Below, piece after piece: positions 20,885-31,404 of a DNA stretch of 64,000 nt. The translations under genes were made by a program, and so were the position numbers. The stretch is taken from NCBI RefSeq assembly GCF_013074385.2, contig NZ_JABEYA020000011.1:22583-86582 (forward strand). The letters run 5' to 3'. Each line of letters starts with the position of its first letter. Position 1 is the stretch's first letter. The stretch is from Vibrio ostreicida. GTDB lineage: Bacteria > Pseudomonadota > Gammaproteobacteria > Enterobacterales > Vibrionaceae. The notes below the pieces were generated by a model, which worked only from the letters and a program-made list of their open reading frames with translations, was not told where the DNA came from and did no database searches.

Positions 20885-21277
20885 ATGAGCATGCAAGATC
20901 CGATTTCGGATATGCTGACCCGTATTCGTAACGGTCAGGCAGCAAATAAAGTTGCTGTTAAAATGCCTTCTTCAAAGCTTAAAGTTGCAATTGCTGCACT
21001 ACTAAAAGCTGAAGGTTACATCGTTGATTTCGCTGTTGAAGGCGACGTCAAACCTGAGCTAGAAGTTACTCTTAAGTACTTCCAAGCAAAACCAGTAATC
21101 GAGCAACTTAAACGTGTTTCTCGACCAGGTCTACGTGTTTACAAGAAGAAAGACAACCTTCCTTCTGTAATGGGTAGTCTTGGTATTGCTATCGTTTCAA
21201 CTTCCAAGGGTCTGATGTCAGACCGCGCTGCCCGTAAAGCAGGTCTTGGCGGTGAAATCATCTGCTACGTAGCTTAA
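20885..21277 (+). CDS. rpsH: 30S ribosomal protein S8, spc operon regulator
   Basis: 130 residues. A primary 16S rRNA binding protein; in E. coli it also represses translation of the spc operon. It begins [20 protein letters not shown] and contains [20 protein letters not shown] and the terminal GEIICYVA, all strongly conserved. Confidence 0.98.
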   Translation: MSMQDPISDMLTRIRNGQAANKVAVKMPSSKLKVAIAALLKAEGYIVDFAVEGDVKPELEVTLKYFQAKPVIEQLKRVSRPGLRVYKKKDNLPSVMGSLGIAIVSTSKGLMSDRAARKAGLGGEIICYVA

Positions 21278-21290
21278 TAAGGAGTAGACT

Positions 21291-21824
21291 ATGTCTCGTG
21301 TTGCTAAAGCACCTGTCGCTATTCCAGCTGGCGTAGAGGTGAAACTAAACGGCCAAGAAGTTACTGTAAAAGGTGCGAAAGGCGAACTATCACGCGTTCT
21401 TAACGCTGCGGTAGTTGTAGCTCAGGAAGAAAATAATCTTACTTTCGGTCCACGCGATGGTGTTGCTAACGGTTGGGCTCAAGCAGGTACTGCTCGCGCT
21501 CTAGTTAACAACATGGTTGTTGGTGTTACTGAAGGCTTTACTAAGAAGCTGACTCTTAAAGGTGTTGGTTACCGTGCTGCTATGAAAGGCAACGCTGTAG
21601 GCCTAACACTAGGCTTCTCACACCCAGTTGAGCACGAGTTGCCAGCGGGTATTAAAGCCGAATGTCCAAGCCAAACTGAAATTGTGATCACCGGTTGTGA
21701 TAAACAACTTGTTGGTCAGGTTGCGGCTGACATTCGTTCTTATCGTGAGCCTGAGCCTTATAAAGGCAAAGGTGTTCGTTACGCAGATGAAAATGTGCGT
21801 ACTAAAGAAGCTAAGAAGAAGTAA
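21291..21824 (+). CDS. rplF: 50S ribosomal protein L6
   Basis: 177 residues, two repeated domains. It binds near the GTPase centre and sarcin-ricin loop. The C-terminal [20 protein letters not shown] is diagnostic. Fourteen bases after rpsH, with AAGGAG before the start. Confidence 0.98.
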   Translation: MSRVAKAPVAIPAGVEVKLNGQEVTVKGAKGELSRVLNAAVVVAQEENNLTFGPRDGVANGWAQAGTARALVNNMVVGVTEGFTKKLTLKGVGYRAAMKGNAVGLTLGFSHPVEHELPAGIKAECPSQTEIVITGCDKQLVGQVAADIRSYREPEPYKGKGVRYADENVRTKEAKKK

Positions 21825-21833
21825 GGTAACACT

Positions 21834-22187
21834 ATGGATAAGAAAGCATCTCGCATCCGTCGTGCTACACGCGCACGTCGTAAGATTGCAGAACTGGGTG
21901 CAACTCGCCTAGTAGTACACCGTACTCCTCGTCACGTGTACGCTCAGGTTATCGCATCAAATGGCTCTGAGGTTATCGCAGCAGCTTCTACTGTAGAAAA
22001 AGCGATCCGTGAGCAAATTAAGAACACTGGTAACATCGATGCAGCAAAAGCAATAGGTAAAGCTATTGCAGAACGCGCTCTTGAAAAAGGCGTAGCTTCA
22101 GTTGCATTTGATCGTTCTGGTTTCCAATACCACGGTCGAGTAGCGGCGCTAGCAGAATCTGCTCGCGAAGCTGGTCTGAAATTCTAA
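21834..22187 (+). CDS. rplR: 50S ribosomal protein L18
   Basis: 117 residues. It binds 5S rRNA with L5 and L25. A basic N-terminus ([16 protein letters not shown]) is followed by [15 protein letters not shown] and the terminal [19 protein letters not shown]. Nine bases after rplF. Confidence 0.98.
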   Translation: MDKKASRIRRATRARRKIAELGATRLVVHRTPRHVYAQVIASNGSEVIAAASTVEKAIREQIKNTGNIDAAKAIGKAIAERALEKGVASVAFDRSGFQYHGRVAALAESAREAGLKF

Positions 22188-22201
22188 GGTAGGGTTGATC
22201 G

Positions 22202-22705
22202 ATGGCTAAAGAACAACAAGTTCAAGCGAATGATTTGCAAGAAAAGCTAATCGCCGTTAACCGTGTTTCTAAAACGGTTAAAGGTGGTCGAATCATGAGC
22301 TTTACTGCACTAACAGTAGTTGGTGACGGTAACGGTCGCGTAGGTTTCGGTTACGGCAAAGCTCGTGAAGTACCTGCAGCGATTCAAAAAGCAATGGAAA
22401 AAGCGCGTCGCAATATGACGACGATCGCTTTAAACGAAGGCACTCTTTTCCACCCGGTAAAAGGTCGCCACTCGGGCTCTAAAGTTTACATGCAGCAGGC
22501 TGCAGAAGGTACGGGCGTTATCGCAGGTGGTGCGATGCGTGCAGTACTAGAAGTAGCAGGTGTACATAACGTACTATCTAAAGCATACGGTTCTACGAAC
22601 CCTATCAACATCGTTCGTGCTACGATCGATGCGCTAGGTAGCATGAAGTCGCCAGAAATGGTTGCTGCTAAACGTGGTCTAACTGTTGAATCTATTTCGG
22701 AGTAA
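22202..22705 (+). CDS. rpsE: 30S ribosomal protein S5
   Basis: 167 residues. It acts in decoding accuracy and, with S3 and S4, at the mRNA entrance. The N-terminal double-stranded RNA binding fold shows [20 protein letters not shown], the loop where spectinomycin resistance changes occur. The C-terminal half carries [19 protein letters not shown]. Confidence 0.98.
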   Translation: MAKEQQVQANDLQEKLIAVNRVSKTVKGGRIMSFTALTVVGDGNGRVGFGYGKAREVPAAIQKAMEKARRNMTTIALNEGTLFHPVKGRHSGSKVYMQQAAEGTGVIAGGAMRAVLEVAGVHNVLSKAYGSTNPINIVRATIDALGSMKSPEMVAAKRGLTVESISE

Positions 22706-22712
22706 GAACACG

Positions 22713-22889
22713 ATGGCAACTATTAAAGTTACTCAAACTAAAAGCTCAATCGGTCGCCTACCTAAGCACAAAGCGTGCTTGAAAGGTTTGGGCCTTCGTA
22801 AAATAAACCACACTGTAGAACTTGAAGATACACCGTGTATTCGCGGCATGATCAACAAAGTTTTCTACATGGTTAAAGTTGAGGAGTAA
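22713..22889 (+). CDS. rpmD: 50S ribosomal protein L30
   Basis: 58 residues from ATG at 22713; longer in-frame readings extend into rpsE and are not real. It contains [20 protein letters not shown] and [17 protein letters not shown]. Seven bases after rpsE. Confidence 0.97.
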   Translation: MATIKVTQTKSSIGRLPKHKACLKGLGLRKINHTVELEDTPCIRGMINKVFYMVKVEE

Positions 22890-22894
22890 TCAGA

Positions 22895-23329
22895 ATGCGT
22901 TTGAATACTCTATCACCGGCTGCGGGTTCTAAGCCTTCTGCGAAGCGCGTAGGTCGTGGTATCGGTTCTGGCCTTGGTAAAACCGGTGGTCGTGGCCACA
23001 AAGGTCAAAAATCACGTTCTGGCGGCAGTGTCCGTCCAGGTTTTGAAGGCGGTCAAATGCCTTTGAAACAGCGTCTACCTAAGTTCGGCTTCACATCTCG
23101 TAAGAGTCTAGTGTCTGCTGAAGTTCGTCTAGCTGAGCTAGCGAAAGTTACAGGTGACGTCGTTGATCTAAACAGTCTTAAAGCGGCTAACGTTATCACT
23201 AAGAACATCGAATTTGTTAAAGTTGTTCTTTCTGGTGAAGTTAACAAAGCGATGACTGTGAAAGGTCTACGCGTGACTAAAGGCGCTAAAGCTGCAATCG
23301 AAGCTGCAGGCGGTAAAATCGAGGAATAA
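22895..23329 (+). CDS. rplO: 50S ribosomal protein L15
   Basis: 144 residues. A late-assembly protein that spans much of the 50S subunit. The glycine- and lysine-rich N-terminal arm ([20 protein letters not shown]) threads into rRNA. Five bases after rpmD and directly before secY, the usual arrangement. Confidence 0.98.
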   Translation: MRLNTLSPAAGSKPSAKRVGRGIGSGLGKTGGRGHKGQKSRSGGSVRPGFEGGQMPLKQRLPKFGFTSRKSLVSAEVRLAELAKVTGDVVDLNSLKAANVITKNIEFVKVVLSGEVNKAMTVKGLRVTKGAKAAIEAAGGKIEE

Positions 23330-23349
23330 TCTCGAGGAACGAGGTACAG

Positions 23350-24684
23350 ATGGCTAAGAAACCAGGACAAGATTTTCGTAGTGCTCAGAGCGGCTTAAGT
23401 GAACTGAAGTCGCGCTTGTTATTCGTAATTGGTGCACTTTTAGTATTCCGAGCCGGCTCTTTTGTGCCGATTCCTGGTATTGACGCTGCTGTACTTGCCG
23501 AGTTGTTCGACCAGCAAAAAGGTACCATCGTAGAAATGTTTAACATGTTCTCCGGTGGTGCTCTTGAGCGTGCATCTATATTAGCGTTGGGCATCATGCC
23601 GTATATTTCGGCATCGATTGTTGTCCAACTGCTAACTGTAGTTCATCCAGCGTTAGCTGAACTCAAAAAAGAGGGTGAAGCAGGCCGTCGTAAGATAAGC
23701 CAATATACACGCTATGGCACGCTTGTACTTGCAACATTTCAGGCTATAGGTATTGCAACTGGCTTACCAAACATGGTCAATAATTTGGTTGTTATCGACC
23801 AAACCATGTTTACGCTAATTGCTACCGTAAGTTTAGTAACCGGTACCATGTTCCTAATGTGGTTAGGTGAACAAATTACAGAGCGTGGAATTGGTAACGG
23901 AATTTCGTTACTGATTTTTGCAGGTATTGTTGCGGGATTGCCTTCTGCAATCGGTCAAACAATCGAGCAAGCGCGTCAAGGTGAATTGCATGTACTTCTT
24001 CTGTTGTTGATTGCTGTGCTTTCGTTTGCAGTTATTTACTTCGTAGTTTTCATGGAGCGTGGTCAACGTCGAATCGTCGTTAACTATGCAAAGCGTCAAC
24101 AAGGTCGTAAAGTTTTTGCTGCGCAAAGTACGCATTTGCCGCTTAAGATTAATATGGCAGGTGTAATACCAGCAATCTTTGCTTCGAGCATTATCTTGTT
24201 CCCAGGAACATTGGCTCAGTGGTTTGGCCAAAATGGTGAGAGCAGCGCGTTCGGTTGGTTAACTGACGTGTCTTTGGCTCTTAGCCCAGGTCAGCCATTG
24301 TATGTAATGCTTTATGCAGCAGCGATTATTTTCTTCTGTTTCTTCTATACGGCGTTGGTATTCAACCCGAGAGAGACAGCAGATAACCTGAAGAAGTCCG
24401 GTGCATTCGTACCCGGCATCCGCCCAGGTGAGCAGACAGCGAAATACATTGATAAAGTAATGACGCGATTAACCCTAGCGGGTGCGTTGTATATTACCTT
24501 TATCTGTCTGATTCCTGAGTTCATGATGGTCGCTTGGAACGTAAGGTTCTACTTCGGCGGCACATCACTGCTTATTGTAGTGGTTGTTATCATGGACTTT
24601 ATGGCACAGGTACAGACTCATATGATGTCCCAACAGTATGATTCTGTGTTGAAAAAGGCAAACCTGAAGGCTAGTAGCCGTTAA
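23350..24684 (+). CDS. secY: Protein translocase subunit SecY
   Basis: 444 residues with ten predicted membrane segments. It is the channel of the SecYEG translocon in the inner membrane, used by SecA for export and by SRP for membrane insertion. Signature stretches are [36 protein letters not shown] and [20 protein letters not shown]. The cytoplasmic loop [20 protein letters not shown] holds ribosome- and SecA-binding residues. Its place between rplO and rpmJ is standard. Confidence 0.98.
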   Translation: MAKKPGQDFRSAQSGLSELKSRLLFVIGALLVFRAGSFVPIPGIDAAVLAELFDQQKGTIVEMFNMFSGGALERASILALGIMPYISASIVVQLLTVVHPALAELKKEGEAGRRKISQYTRYGTLVLATFQAIGIATGLPNMVNNLVVIDQTMFTLIATVSLVTGTMFLMWLGEQITERGIGNGISLLIFAGIVAGLPSAIGQTIEQARQGELHVLLLLLIAVLSFAVIYFVVFMERGQRRIVVNYAKRQQGRKVFAAQSTHLPLKINMAGVIPAIFASSIILFPGTLAQWFGQNGESSAFGWLTDVSLALSPGQPLYVMLYAAAIIFFCFFYTALVFNPRETADNLKKSGAFVPGIRPGEQTAKYIDKVMTRLTLAGALYITFICLIPEFMMVAWNVRFYFGGTSLLIVVVVIMDFMAQVQTHMMSQQYDSVLKKANLKASSR

Positions 24685-24711
24685 TTTAGGTTTCATTTAC
24701 GGAGTTTAGCA

Positions 24712-24825
24712 ATGAAAGTTCGTGCTTCCGTTAAAAAAATCTGCCGTAACTGTAAAGTTATCAAGCGTAACGGTGTCGTTCGCGTGATTTGCAGTGAGCC
24801 AAAGCACAAACAGCGCCAAGGCTAA
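24712..24825 (+). CDS. rpmJ: 50S ribosomal protein L36 (zinc form)
   Basis: 37 residues, [20 protein letters not shown] and on to [10 protein letters not shown]. Three cysteines and one histidine (C11, C14, C27, H32) form the zinc ribbon, so this is the C+ form that can be replaced under zinc starvation in bacteria with a second copy. It has CGGAG eleven bases before the start. Confidence 0.96.
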
Positions 24826-24851
24826 ATAGCAGAAATTTTTACTTGAAATAT

Positions 24852-24887
24852 AAGGTAGCGTCGAGTATTCTCCTCGGCCTACCTTTT
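24852..24887 (+). terminator. Hairpin with short T-run after rpmJ
   Basis: AAGGTAG pairs with CTACCTT, and an inner 6-bp stem (GTCGAG with CTCGGC, one G-T pair) continues it with one bulged base. Four T follow. Probably a partial terminator separating the spc and alpha operons. Confidence 0.6.
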
Positions 24888-24894
24888 GCGTGCA

Positions 24895-24972
24895 AAAGAA
24901 GTAGTAATCCACAGCGTATCCTAAACGGGCTTTGCTGTGGCTAATTCTTTTATGAAACACTAGGAGTGAATA
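24895..24972 (+). ncRNA. Alpha operon leader, probable S4-binding pseudoknot
   Basis: The block GCGTATCCTAAACGGGCTTT (24914-24933) followed by TGCTGTGGC and then CTAGGAGTGAATA before the rpsM start closely parallels the E. coli alpha leader, which I recall as containing GAGTATCCTGAAAACGGGCT, a similar pairing stretch, and GTAGGAGTGCATA. There, S4 binds a nested pseudoknot spanning the ribosome site and represses rpsM and its neighbours. CCACAGC upstream (24909-24915) can pair with GCTGTGG (24934-24940). This fits Rfam family Alpha_RBS; not tested with a covariance model. Confidence 0.75.
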
Positions 24973-25329
24973 ATGGCCCGTATTGCAGGCATTAACATTC
25001 CTGATCAAAAACATGCTGTAATCGCACTTACTGCGATCTACGGCATCGGCAAGACTCGTTCTCAGTCAATCTTGGCTGACGTGGGTATTGCTGAAGATGT
25101 TAAGATCAGTGAACTAACTGAAGATCAGATCGATCAACTGCGTGATGGTGTAGCTAAATACACTGTGGAAGGTGATCTACGTCGTGAAGTCTCAATGAAC
25201 ATCAAGCGTCTTATGGACCTTGGCTGTTACCGCGGTCTTCGTCATCGTCGCAGTCTACCACTACGTGGACAGCGTACTAAAACCAACGCTCGCACCCGTA
25301 AGGGTCCGCGTAAGCCGATCAAGAAATAA
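24973..25329 (+). CDS. rpsM: 30S ribosomal protein S13
   Basis: 118 residues. It contacts tRNA and forms bridges B1a and B1b with the 50S subunit. It begins [20 protein letters not shown]; a helix-two-turn-helix segment and the basic tail [16 protein letters not shown] (approximately) follow. First gene of the alpha operon, directly behind the S4-type leader with ribosome site TAGGAG. Confidence 0.98.
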   Translation: MARIAGINIPDQKHAVIALTAIYGIGKTRSQSILADVGIAEDVKISELTEDQIDQLRDGVAKYTVEGDLRREVSMNIKRLMDLGCYRGLRHRRSLPLRGQRTKTNARTRKGPRKPIKK

Positions 25330-25341
25330 TCGGGAAGGTAG

Positions 25342-25737
<396 letters not shown>

Positions 25738-25764
25738 CGTTTCTAGGATAATTGGAGAAAGATC

Positions 25765-26385
25765 ATGGCAAGATATTTGGGTCCTAAGCTGAAGCTTAGC
25801 CGTCGTGAAGGCACTGACTTATTCCTTAAGTCTGGTGTTCGTGCGATCGATACCAAGTGTAAAATTGATAACGCACCAGGTGTACACGGCGCTCGTCGCG
25901 GTCGTCTATCTGAATATGGCGTTCAGCTTCGTGAGAAGCAAAAAGTACGTCGTATGTACGGCGTTCTAGAAAAACAATTCCGTAACTACTATAAAGATGC
26001 TGCACGTCTTAAAGGCAACACAGGTGAAAACCTACTTCAACTTCTTGAAGGTCGTCTTGATAACGTAGTTTACCGCATGGGCTTTGGCGCAACTCGCGCA
26101 GAAGCACGTCAGCTAGTTAGCCATAAAGCTATCCTAGTTAACGGTAAAGTTGTAAACGTTCCTTCTTTCAAAGTAGCGGCTAACGATGTTGTTTCTATCC
26201 GCGAGAAAGCTAAACAGCAATCTCGTATTAAAGCGGCTCTAGAAGTTGCTGAACAACGCGAAAAACCAACTTGGATTGAAGTAGATGCTGGTAAGATGGA
26301 AGCCACGTTCAAGCGTATGCCTGAGCGTTCAGATCTGTCTGCTGACATCAACGAACAACTGATCGTCGAACTTTACTCTAAGTAA
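25765..26385 (+). CDS. rpsD: 30S ribosomal protein S4, alpha operon regulator
   Basis: 206 residues. A primary assembly protein of the 30S body, translational repressor of the alpha operon and an antitermination factor for rRNA in E. coli. The S4 RNA-binding domain is visible as [20 protein letters not shown] followed by [18 protein letters not shown]. The presence of an S4-type leader before rpsM agrees with autoregulation. Confidence 0.98.
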   Translation: MARYLGPKLKLSRREGTDLFLKSGVRAIDTKCKIDNAPGVHGARRGRLSEYGVQLREKQKVRRMYGVLEKQFRNYYKDAARLKGNTGENLLQLLEGRLDNVVYRMGFGATRAEARQLVSHKAILVNGKVVNVPSFKVAANDVVSIREKAKQQSRIKAALEVAEQREKPTWIEVDAGKMEATFKRMPERSDLSADINEQLIVELYSK

Positions 26386-26409
26386 GGTTTAAACTAAAGA
26401 GAGGACACA

Positions 26410-27402
26410 ATGCAGGGTTCTGTAACAGAATTTCTTAAGCCACGTCTCGTTGACATCGAACAAGTCAGCACGACACACGCAAAAGTAACTCTTGAGCCAT
26501 TAGAGCGTGGCTTTGGTCACACTCTAGGTAATGCACTTCGCCGCATTCTTCTATCTTCTATGCCAGGTTGTGCTGTCACAGAAGTAGAGATTGAAGGCGT
26601 TCTGCACGAGTACAGTACAAAGGAAGGCGTTCAGGAAGATATTCTTGAAATTCTTCTAAACCTTAAAGGTTTGGCTGTGCGCGTTGCTGAAGGCAAAGAT
26701 GAAGTGTTTATTACGCTTAACAAATCAGGCTCGGGCCCTGTGGTTGCAGGTGACATCACCCATGATGGTGATGTAGAGATCACTAACCCAGAACACGTTA
26801 TTTGTCACCTAACGGATGGCAACGCTGAGATCGCTATGCGCATCAAAGTTGAACGTGGTCGCGGTTATGTTCCAGCTTCCGCTCGTATCCATACTGAAGA
26901 AGATGAGCGTCCTATTGGTCGCCTACTGGTTGACGCTACGTACAGCCCAGTAGATAAGATTGCTTATTCTGTTGAAGCCGCTCGTGTAGAGCAGCGTACA
27001 GATTTAGACAAGCTTGTCATCGATATGGAAACGAACGGTACTCTTGACCCTGAGGAAGCCATCCGCCGTGCAGCGACTATTTTAGCTGAACAGTTGGATG
27101 CATTCGTAGATCTTCGTGATGTACGTGTTCCTGAGGAGAAAGAAGAGAAGCCAGAATTCGATCCTATCCTACTGCGTCCTGTAGACGATCTTGAACTAAC
27201 AGTTCGCTCTGCTAACTGTTTGAAAGCAGAAGCGATTCACTACATCGGTGATCTTGTGCAGCGTACTGAGGTTGAGCTACTTAAAACGCCAAACCTTGGT
27301 AAGAAATCTCTTACAGAGATTAAAGACGTGCTTGCATCACGTGGTTTGTCTCTAGGCATGCGTCTAGAAAACTGGCCACCAGCGTCTATTGCTGAAGATT
27401 AA
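26410..27402 (+). CDS. rpoA: RNA polymerase alpha subunit
   Basis: 330 residues. The N-terminal domain (about 1-235) dimerises and scaffolds beta and beta prime, with [20 protein letters not shown] as the dimer signature. The C-terminal domain (about 250-329) binds UP elements and activators; [17 protein letters not shown] contains the DNA-contacting Arg, Asn and Lys equivalents of E. coli 265, 268 and 271. Between rpsD and rplQ, as usual. Confidence 0.98.
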   Translation: MQGSVTEFLKPRLVDIEQVSTTHAKVTLEPLERGFGHTLGNALRRILLSSMPGCAVTEVEIEGVLHEYSTKEGVQEDILEILLNLKGLAVRVAEGKDEVFITLNKSGSGPVVAGDITHDGDVEITNPEHVICHLTDGNAEIAMRIKVERGRGYVPASARIHTEEDERPIGRLLVDATYSPVDKIAYSVEAARVEQRTDLDKLVIDMETNGTLDPEEAIRRAATILAEQLDAFVDLRDVRVPEEKEEKPEFDPILLRPVDDLELTVRSANCLKAEAIHYIGDLVQRTEVELLKTPNLGKKSLTEIKDVLASRGLSLGMRLENWPPASIAED

Positions 27403-27428
27403 TCGATAATAGTTAGAAGGATTAGGTC

Positions 27429-27809
27429 ATGCGCCATCGTAAGAGTGGTCGTCAACTCAACCGCAATAGCTCGCATCGTAAAGCGATGTTCAGCAACATG
27501 GCTAGCTCTCTTGTTCGTCACGAAGTTATTAAAACTACCGTGCCAAAAGCAAAAGAACTACGTCGCGTAATTGAGCCTTTGATTACACTAGCTAAGACTG
27601 ACAGTGTTGCTAACCGTCGTCTTGCATTTGCACGTACTCGTGATAAAGAAGTAGTTGCAAAACTATTCAACGAACTAGGTCCACGTTTTTCTGCTCGTCA
27701 GGGCGGTTACACTCGTATCCTAAAAGCTGGCTTCCGTGCTGGTGATAAAGCTCCAATGGCTTTCATTGAGCTTGTTGATCGCCCAGCTGCTGAAGAAGCT
27801 GCTGAGTAA
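27429..27809 (+). CDS. rplQ: 50S ribosomal protein L17
   Basis: 126 residues. It lies near the tunnel exit. The start [20 protein letters not shown] and [20 protein letters not shown] are diagnostic. Last gene of the alpha operon, followed 15 bases later by a strong terminator. Confidence 0.98.
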   Translation: MRHRKSGRQLNRNSSHRKAMFSNMASSLVRHEVIKTTVPKAKELRRVIEPLITLAKTDSVANRRLAFARTRDKEVVAKLFNELGPRFSARQGGYTRILKAGFRAGDKAPMAFIELVDRPAAEEAAE

Positions 27810-27824
27810 TCAGTTCGTAAGAAT

Positions 27825-27855
27825 AAAAAGGCCGAGCGAAAGCTCGGCCTTTTTT
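27825..27855 (+). terminator. Terminator of the alpha operon
   Basis: GGCCGAGC and GCTCGGCC form a GC-rich stem with a GAAA tetraloop, preceded by an A-run and followed by six T. Confidence 0.95.
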
Positions 27856-27866
27856 GTTTGTGAAGA

Positions 27867-27912
27867 CAAGATAATAAAACGGCGACCATAAGGTCGCCGT
27901 TTTATTATCTTG
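27867..27912. terminator. Perfect 21-bp inverted repeat before the fklB stop
   Basis: Two 21-base arms (27867-27887 and 27892-27912) are exact reverse complements with the 4-base loop ATAA. The GC-rich top (ACGGCGACC) is backed by an A/T stretch (ATAATAAA), so it has an A-run and T-run in both directions and should terminate fklB on the minus strand and any read-through from rplQ. Confidence 0.85.
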
Positions 27913-27923
27913 ATGGTAGCAAC

Positions 27924-28544
27924 TTACAGAATAGCAAGAAGCTCAACTTCGAAAACAAGCGCTGCAAATGGAGGGATCGCAGCACCGGCGCCACGTTCAC
28001 CGTAGGCCAGGTCTTGTGGGATGCAAAGTTTCCATTTTGAGCCAACAGGCATCAGTTGAAGAGCTTCAACCCAGCCTTTGATCACGCCTGTCACAGGGAA
28101 CTCAGCAGGTTCGCCACGAGAAACAGAGCTGTCAAATACAGTGCCGTCAGTTAACTCACCGTGATAATGAACACGGACTTGAGCGTCTGAAGTTGGGATC
28201 TCGCCAGTACCTTCAGTGATAACTTCATACTGTAGACCAGATTCAAGAACGGTCACTTCTGGACGCAATGCGTTGTCTTTTAGGAAGGCTTCGCCGTCAG
28301 CGGCAGCAACTTTAGCTGACTCTTGACGTGCAGATTCTGCGCGTTGGTGAAGATCTTGAAGTGCTGAGTTGATCTCGTCGATTTCGATTGCTGGCATGTC
28401 ACCGACTAAAGCCGTTGCAATACCGGCTGCGATAGCGTCAACACTTAGGCCTTCTAGGCCAGAACCTGCAAGTTGTTGACCCATTTGTAGACCAATACCG
28501 TAGCTTGCTTTCTGCTCAACTGTTTCAAATTTTACTTCAGACAT
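27924..28544 (-). CDS. fklB: FKBP-type peptidyl-prolyl isomerase FklB
   Basis: 206 residues, the length of E. coli FklB (FKBP22). The N-terminal half ([20 protein letters not shown]) is the helical dimerisation domain. The C-terminal half is a full FKBP domain with [39 protein letters not shown] and the end [14 protein letters not shown]. No signal peptide, so cytoplasmic. It is convergent with the alpha operon and ends at the shared inverted repeat. Confidence 0.95.
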   Translation of the reverse strand: MSEVKFETVEQKASYGIGLQMGQQLAGSGLEGLSVDAIAAGIATALVGDMPAIEIDEINSALQDLHQRAESARQESAKVAAADGEAFLKDNALRPEVTVLESGLQYEVITEGTGEIPTSDAQVRVHYHGELTDGTVFDSSVSRGEPAEFPVTGVIKGWVEALQLMPVGSKWKLCIPQDLAYGERGAGAAIPPFAALVFEVELLAIL

Positions 28545-28778
28545 GATGTCTCTCTACTTTAAATGTTTTCAGAGCGCACAGGATACCAGTATTAGACGTC
28601 GGATGAAATGCTCGGACTATCAAGCAACGACAACAGTTTCAATATGAGATTTATGTCTTACTTTCTGGTTATAAAGGTAAAAATTAACCGGTTCATTACC
28701 TAACTTCCTGAAAACACCTATACTCGGCTTCGCTTCGTTTTTATACTAGCTATCGTGGATTTTTGGAGATGCCGCGTA

Positions 28779-29348
28779 ATGAATCGCAGAAAGAAAAAAG
28801 TACAGCAGGTCGACTATTCTGAGCTGATGATGAAAACATTGTCGCAAGTGAATTGGAGACAAATCCCTGCCAGAGTGAAACAGGTTTGGTTACAGCTACC
28901 CAAGCGTCATCAACAGGTGTTGATGGTGTTGGTCCCTGTCGTATTGTTTTTGGTTTTTTTGCCAACGCCATCGTCAGATCCAGCGCAGCCAGAAGCGCAG
29001 TCAGAGACTCTGCCACGTGTCCAAGTGGATATTGATACTCAGGGTTTGAGCGAGCAACCATCACAACTGCAAGAAAGCCTCGCTTCCGATGTTTGGGAGG
29101 AATATCGAGTTAAAAAAGGCGATACCTTAGCTCAAGTGTTCCGTAACAATGATTTAGCAATGTCAGATCTTAACGCCCTTGTTCGCGTTGAAGGGAGCGA
29201 TAAGCCTCTGAGCTACATTAAAGCGGGTCAACTTGTTCGGTTCAAGTTAGCTGAGGATGGCAGCCTCGATATACTTCAGCTGGAAAAATCGACCCAGTCA
29301 GTGATGTTCTTTCGCCTATCCGACGGGGCATTTGGCCGAAGTAAGTAA
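28779..29348 (+). CDS. OapA/YtfB-like peptidoglycan-associated protein
   Basis: 189 residues from ATG at 28779 (TGGAG upstream); a longer in-frame reading from 28755 lacks a ribosome site. A basic cytoplasmic N-terminus (MNRRKKK) leads to one membrane segment near residues 46-62 (VLMVLVPVVLFLVFLPT). A proline/glutamine-rich spacer and a C-terminal LysM-like OapA domain follow (EEYRVKKGDTLAQVFRNNDL and SYIKAGQLVRFKL). Members such as E. coli YtfB bind glycan and locate to the division septum. The exact role here is an inference. Divergent from fklB. Confidence 0.8.
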   Translation: MNRRKKKVQQVDYSELMMKTLSQVNWRQIPARVKQVWLQLPKRHQQVLMVLVPVVLFLVFLPTPSSDPAQPEAQSETLPRVQVDIDTQGLSEQPSQLQESLASDVWEEYRVKKGDTLAQVFRNNDLAMSDLNALVRVEGSDKPLSYIKAGQLVRFKLAEDGSLDILQLEKSTQSVMFFRLSDGAFGRSK

Positions 29349-29350
29349 AC

Positions 29351-30199
29351 TTATTCGAGGCGAGTTGGGCGCCTTATCGGCAACAAAGGGGCGATGATAA
29401 GGCCAATACCGATTGCGGTCAGCCAATCGGGTATTTCATCAAACCACCACATTCCAAATAAAGTCACAAACACCAGACCAGAATATTCTCCAAGCGCAAT
29501 TTCTCCAGCCGGAGCTCGTCTGTATGCCAATACGGCGAGTGCGTTGTAGACCAATATCAATAGTGCTCCTGCAGCGATCAGCGTCACTTCTCTGAGAGAG
29601 ATTGGTGACCAGGATAACGATGCAAGTAGAGTGGAGATCGGGAGTGATAACAAGGATGTCCAGAACAGAGTGCTGACCATTGATTGTGATGTTGGGAGCT
29701 TACGAGCGGATACATTAAACAGGGCCAATGTGGCAGCGGTGCCTAGTGCAAAGAAAGCCGCCCAGTGAAATTGCGACGGCCTCAGTACAATCAATACGCC
29801 GACGAAACCAATCAGAGTGGCGAGCACTTTTGTTCGAGTAGTGATCTCTTTCATCAAGACAGCAGAGATAGGCAGCATTAATAGTGGCGCTGCGTAAAAC
29901 ACCGCATTGGCGCTGGCCAGTGTCATGTGAGTGATTGCAACCACCATGCAGCCACTGCCAATAATAATCAGGTGAGCCCGACCTAGGTTAATGATTGGTG
30001 AGGAGAGTTGACGACTCGACGCGCCTTGTCTCAACCAGAAAGGGAAGATGATCACTAACGAAATAAGTTGGCGGATAAAGATGTATTGAAAAGGGCTAAC
30101 ACTGCCGTCGAGCAACTTGACCATAACATCAGATAAGGAGGCAGCAAGGTTGCCAGCCACCAGAAGCCATAGTGCGATCGCCTGTGAGGGAGGTTTCAT
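29351..30199 (-). CDS. DMT superfamily (EamA) transporter
   Basis: 282 residues with about ten hydrophobic segments in two EamA halves, typical of drug/metabolite exporters. Examples are LWLLVAGNLAASLSDVMVKL at the N-terminus and VYNALAVLAYRRAPAGEIAL in the second half. The substrate cannot be told from sequence. It starts four bases after elaA ends, so the two are probably one operon. Confidence 0.85.
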   Translation of the reverse strand: MKPPSQAIALWLLVAGNLAASLSDVMVKLLDGSVSPFQYIFIRQLISLVIIFPFWLRQGASSRQLSSPIINLGRAHLIIIGSGCMVVAITHMTLASANAVFYAAPLLMLPISAVLMKEITTRTKVLATLIGFVGVLIVLRPSQFHWAAFFALGTAATLALFNVSARKLPTSQSMVSTLFWTSLLSLPISTLLASLSWSPISLREVTLIAAGALLILVYNALAVLAYRRAPAGEIALGEYSGLVFVTLFGMWWFDEIPDWLTAIGIGLIIAPLLPIRRPTRLE

Positions 30200-30203
30200 C
30201 CGT

Positions 30204-30656
30204 CTAACGCTTCAGTATCATATCAATATGAGGGATGTTGTCTTCCAAATACATAGCAGAGGTTGGTTGGAATCCATGGTGTTGATAGAAAGCTGCTAAA
30301 TGTTGCTGGGCACCAATTTCAATGTCGATATCTGGCCAAAGTTGTTCACACCTGGTTAAAGCTTGAGTGAGTAATTGGTGGCCTAAGCCATCGCCCCGAT
30401 GCTCTTGCTTGGTGGCCACACGACCAATGCTGGCACTGGGATAGCTCACACCCGGTGGCAATAAACGCGCGCAGGCGATCAGTTCATTGTCTTTATAGCC
30501 GAGTAAGTGATAAACCTCTGGAAGTGGATCTTTGTCATCCAATTCAGGATAGGGGCAAGATTGCTCGACGACAAAGACATCCACACGCAACTTAAGCAAT
30601 TGATAAAGCTGAGTTGGTGAGAGATCCTTAAAAGGTAATAGCTGCCAAGAAAGCAT
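30204..30656 (-). CDS. elaA: GNAT family N-acetyltransferase ElaA
   Basis: 150 residues; E. coli ElaA has 153. LKLRVDVFVVEQSCPYPELD near the N-terminus and GAQQHLAAFYQHHGFQPTS near the C-terminus are typical. The acetyl-CoA loop is probably in TKQEHRGDGLGHQLL. Substrate unknown. It is upstream of and nearly contiguous with the EamA transporter gene. Confidence 0.88.
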   Translation of the reverse strand: MLSWQLLPFKDLSPTQLYQLLKLRVDVFVVEQSCPYPELDDKDPLPEVYHLLGYKDNELIACARLLPPGVSYPSASIGRVATKQEHRGDGLGHQLLTQALTRCEQLWPDIDIEIGAQQHLAAFYQHHGFQPTSAMYLEDNIPHIDMILKR

Positions 30657-30727
30657 GATGGCCTTGCTCCATGTCGTTTGATTGAGGCTAAATTAGCAGG
30701 CTTTTTTTCCTCTAGCATTAACAATTG

Positions 30728-31297
30728 TTAATCTGGTGCTCGCTTTTTAATTCGGCTGAGGCTAATCGGGGTGATCCCCAAGTATGCGGCAATTTGGTAG
30801 TCATTAAGGCGCGTGAGTAAATACGGAAAATTTAAGCAAAACAGTTGGTAGCGTTCTTCTGGGGAGTAGAGCAGCATAAAGCGCTCTTTGCTCTCTTTAT
30901 ACATTAGCTGTGTTTCGAGTAGTTTCAAATAAACGCTATGTTTGTTGTCTCGCCATTGTTTGAGTGTGTCCATGGGGAGTGAAAAAATAAGGCAGGCCGT
31001 TAACGATTCGATTAAATAGGGAGAGGGTTGTTGTGTTATTAGCCCCTCGAAGCCAATGATCCAATCATTTTCCCAGTAAAACTCTTTGCTAAATTCTTTC
31101 CCCTTGTCTGTCAGATACGCAGAGTGACACATACCCTCTAACACGAAGAAAATGTCTTCGGCCACTTGGCCTTGATGCAACAAAATGTGTCGGGTTGGCA
31201 GCTCTATTAGTTGGGCAGAATCGATAAGTTGTTTTATTTCTTGGTGATCGAACCCTTTTTCAACGAGCTGTTCCTTGAAACGGTCAGAGGTTTGCAT
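30728..31297 (-). CDS. Crp/Fnr family transcriptional regulator
   Basis: 189 residues. An N-terminal cyclic-nucleotide-binding-type beta barrel (about 20-115; HILLHQGQVAEDIFFVLEG) and a C-terminal helix-turn-helix ending YQIAAYLGITPISLSRIKKR. No FNR-type cysteine cluster, so it is not an iron-sulfur oxygen sensor. It resembles the many Crp/Fnr proteins whose ligand is unknown. It sits between elaA and cpdB on the same strand; a 71-base gap separates it from elaA. Confidence 0.82.
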   Translation of the reverse strand: MQTSDRFKEQLVEKGFDHQEIKQLIDSAQLIELPTRHILLHQGQVAEDIFFVLEGMCHSAYLTDKGKEFSKEFYWENDWIIGFEGLITQQPSPYLIESLTACLIFSLPMDTLKQWRDNKHSVYLKLLETQLMYKESKERFMLLYSPEERYQLFCLNFPYLLTRLNDYQIAAYLGITPISLSRIKKRAPD

Positions 31298-31365
31298 AGG
31301 TGTATGTGGATTAAGGAAACATTCGATAAAGTTTAACCGATTGTCGTCGGGAGCTAAAGGCAGAT

Positions 31366-31391
31366 AAAGGCCGCGAGCGACGTCGCGGCCT
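31366..31391 (-). terminator. Terminator of cpdB
   Basis: AGGCCGCGA and TCGCGGCCT form a 9-bp stem with a 6-base loop, followed on the minus strand by TTTAT. It lies 14 bases past the cpdB stop. Confidence 0.8.
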
Positions 31392-31404
31392 AGAGAGGAC
31401 GTGA

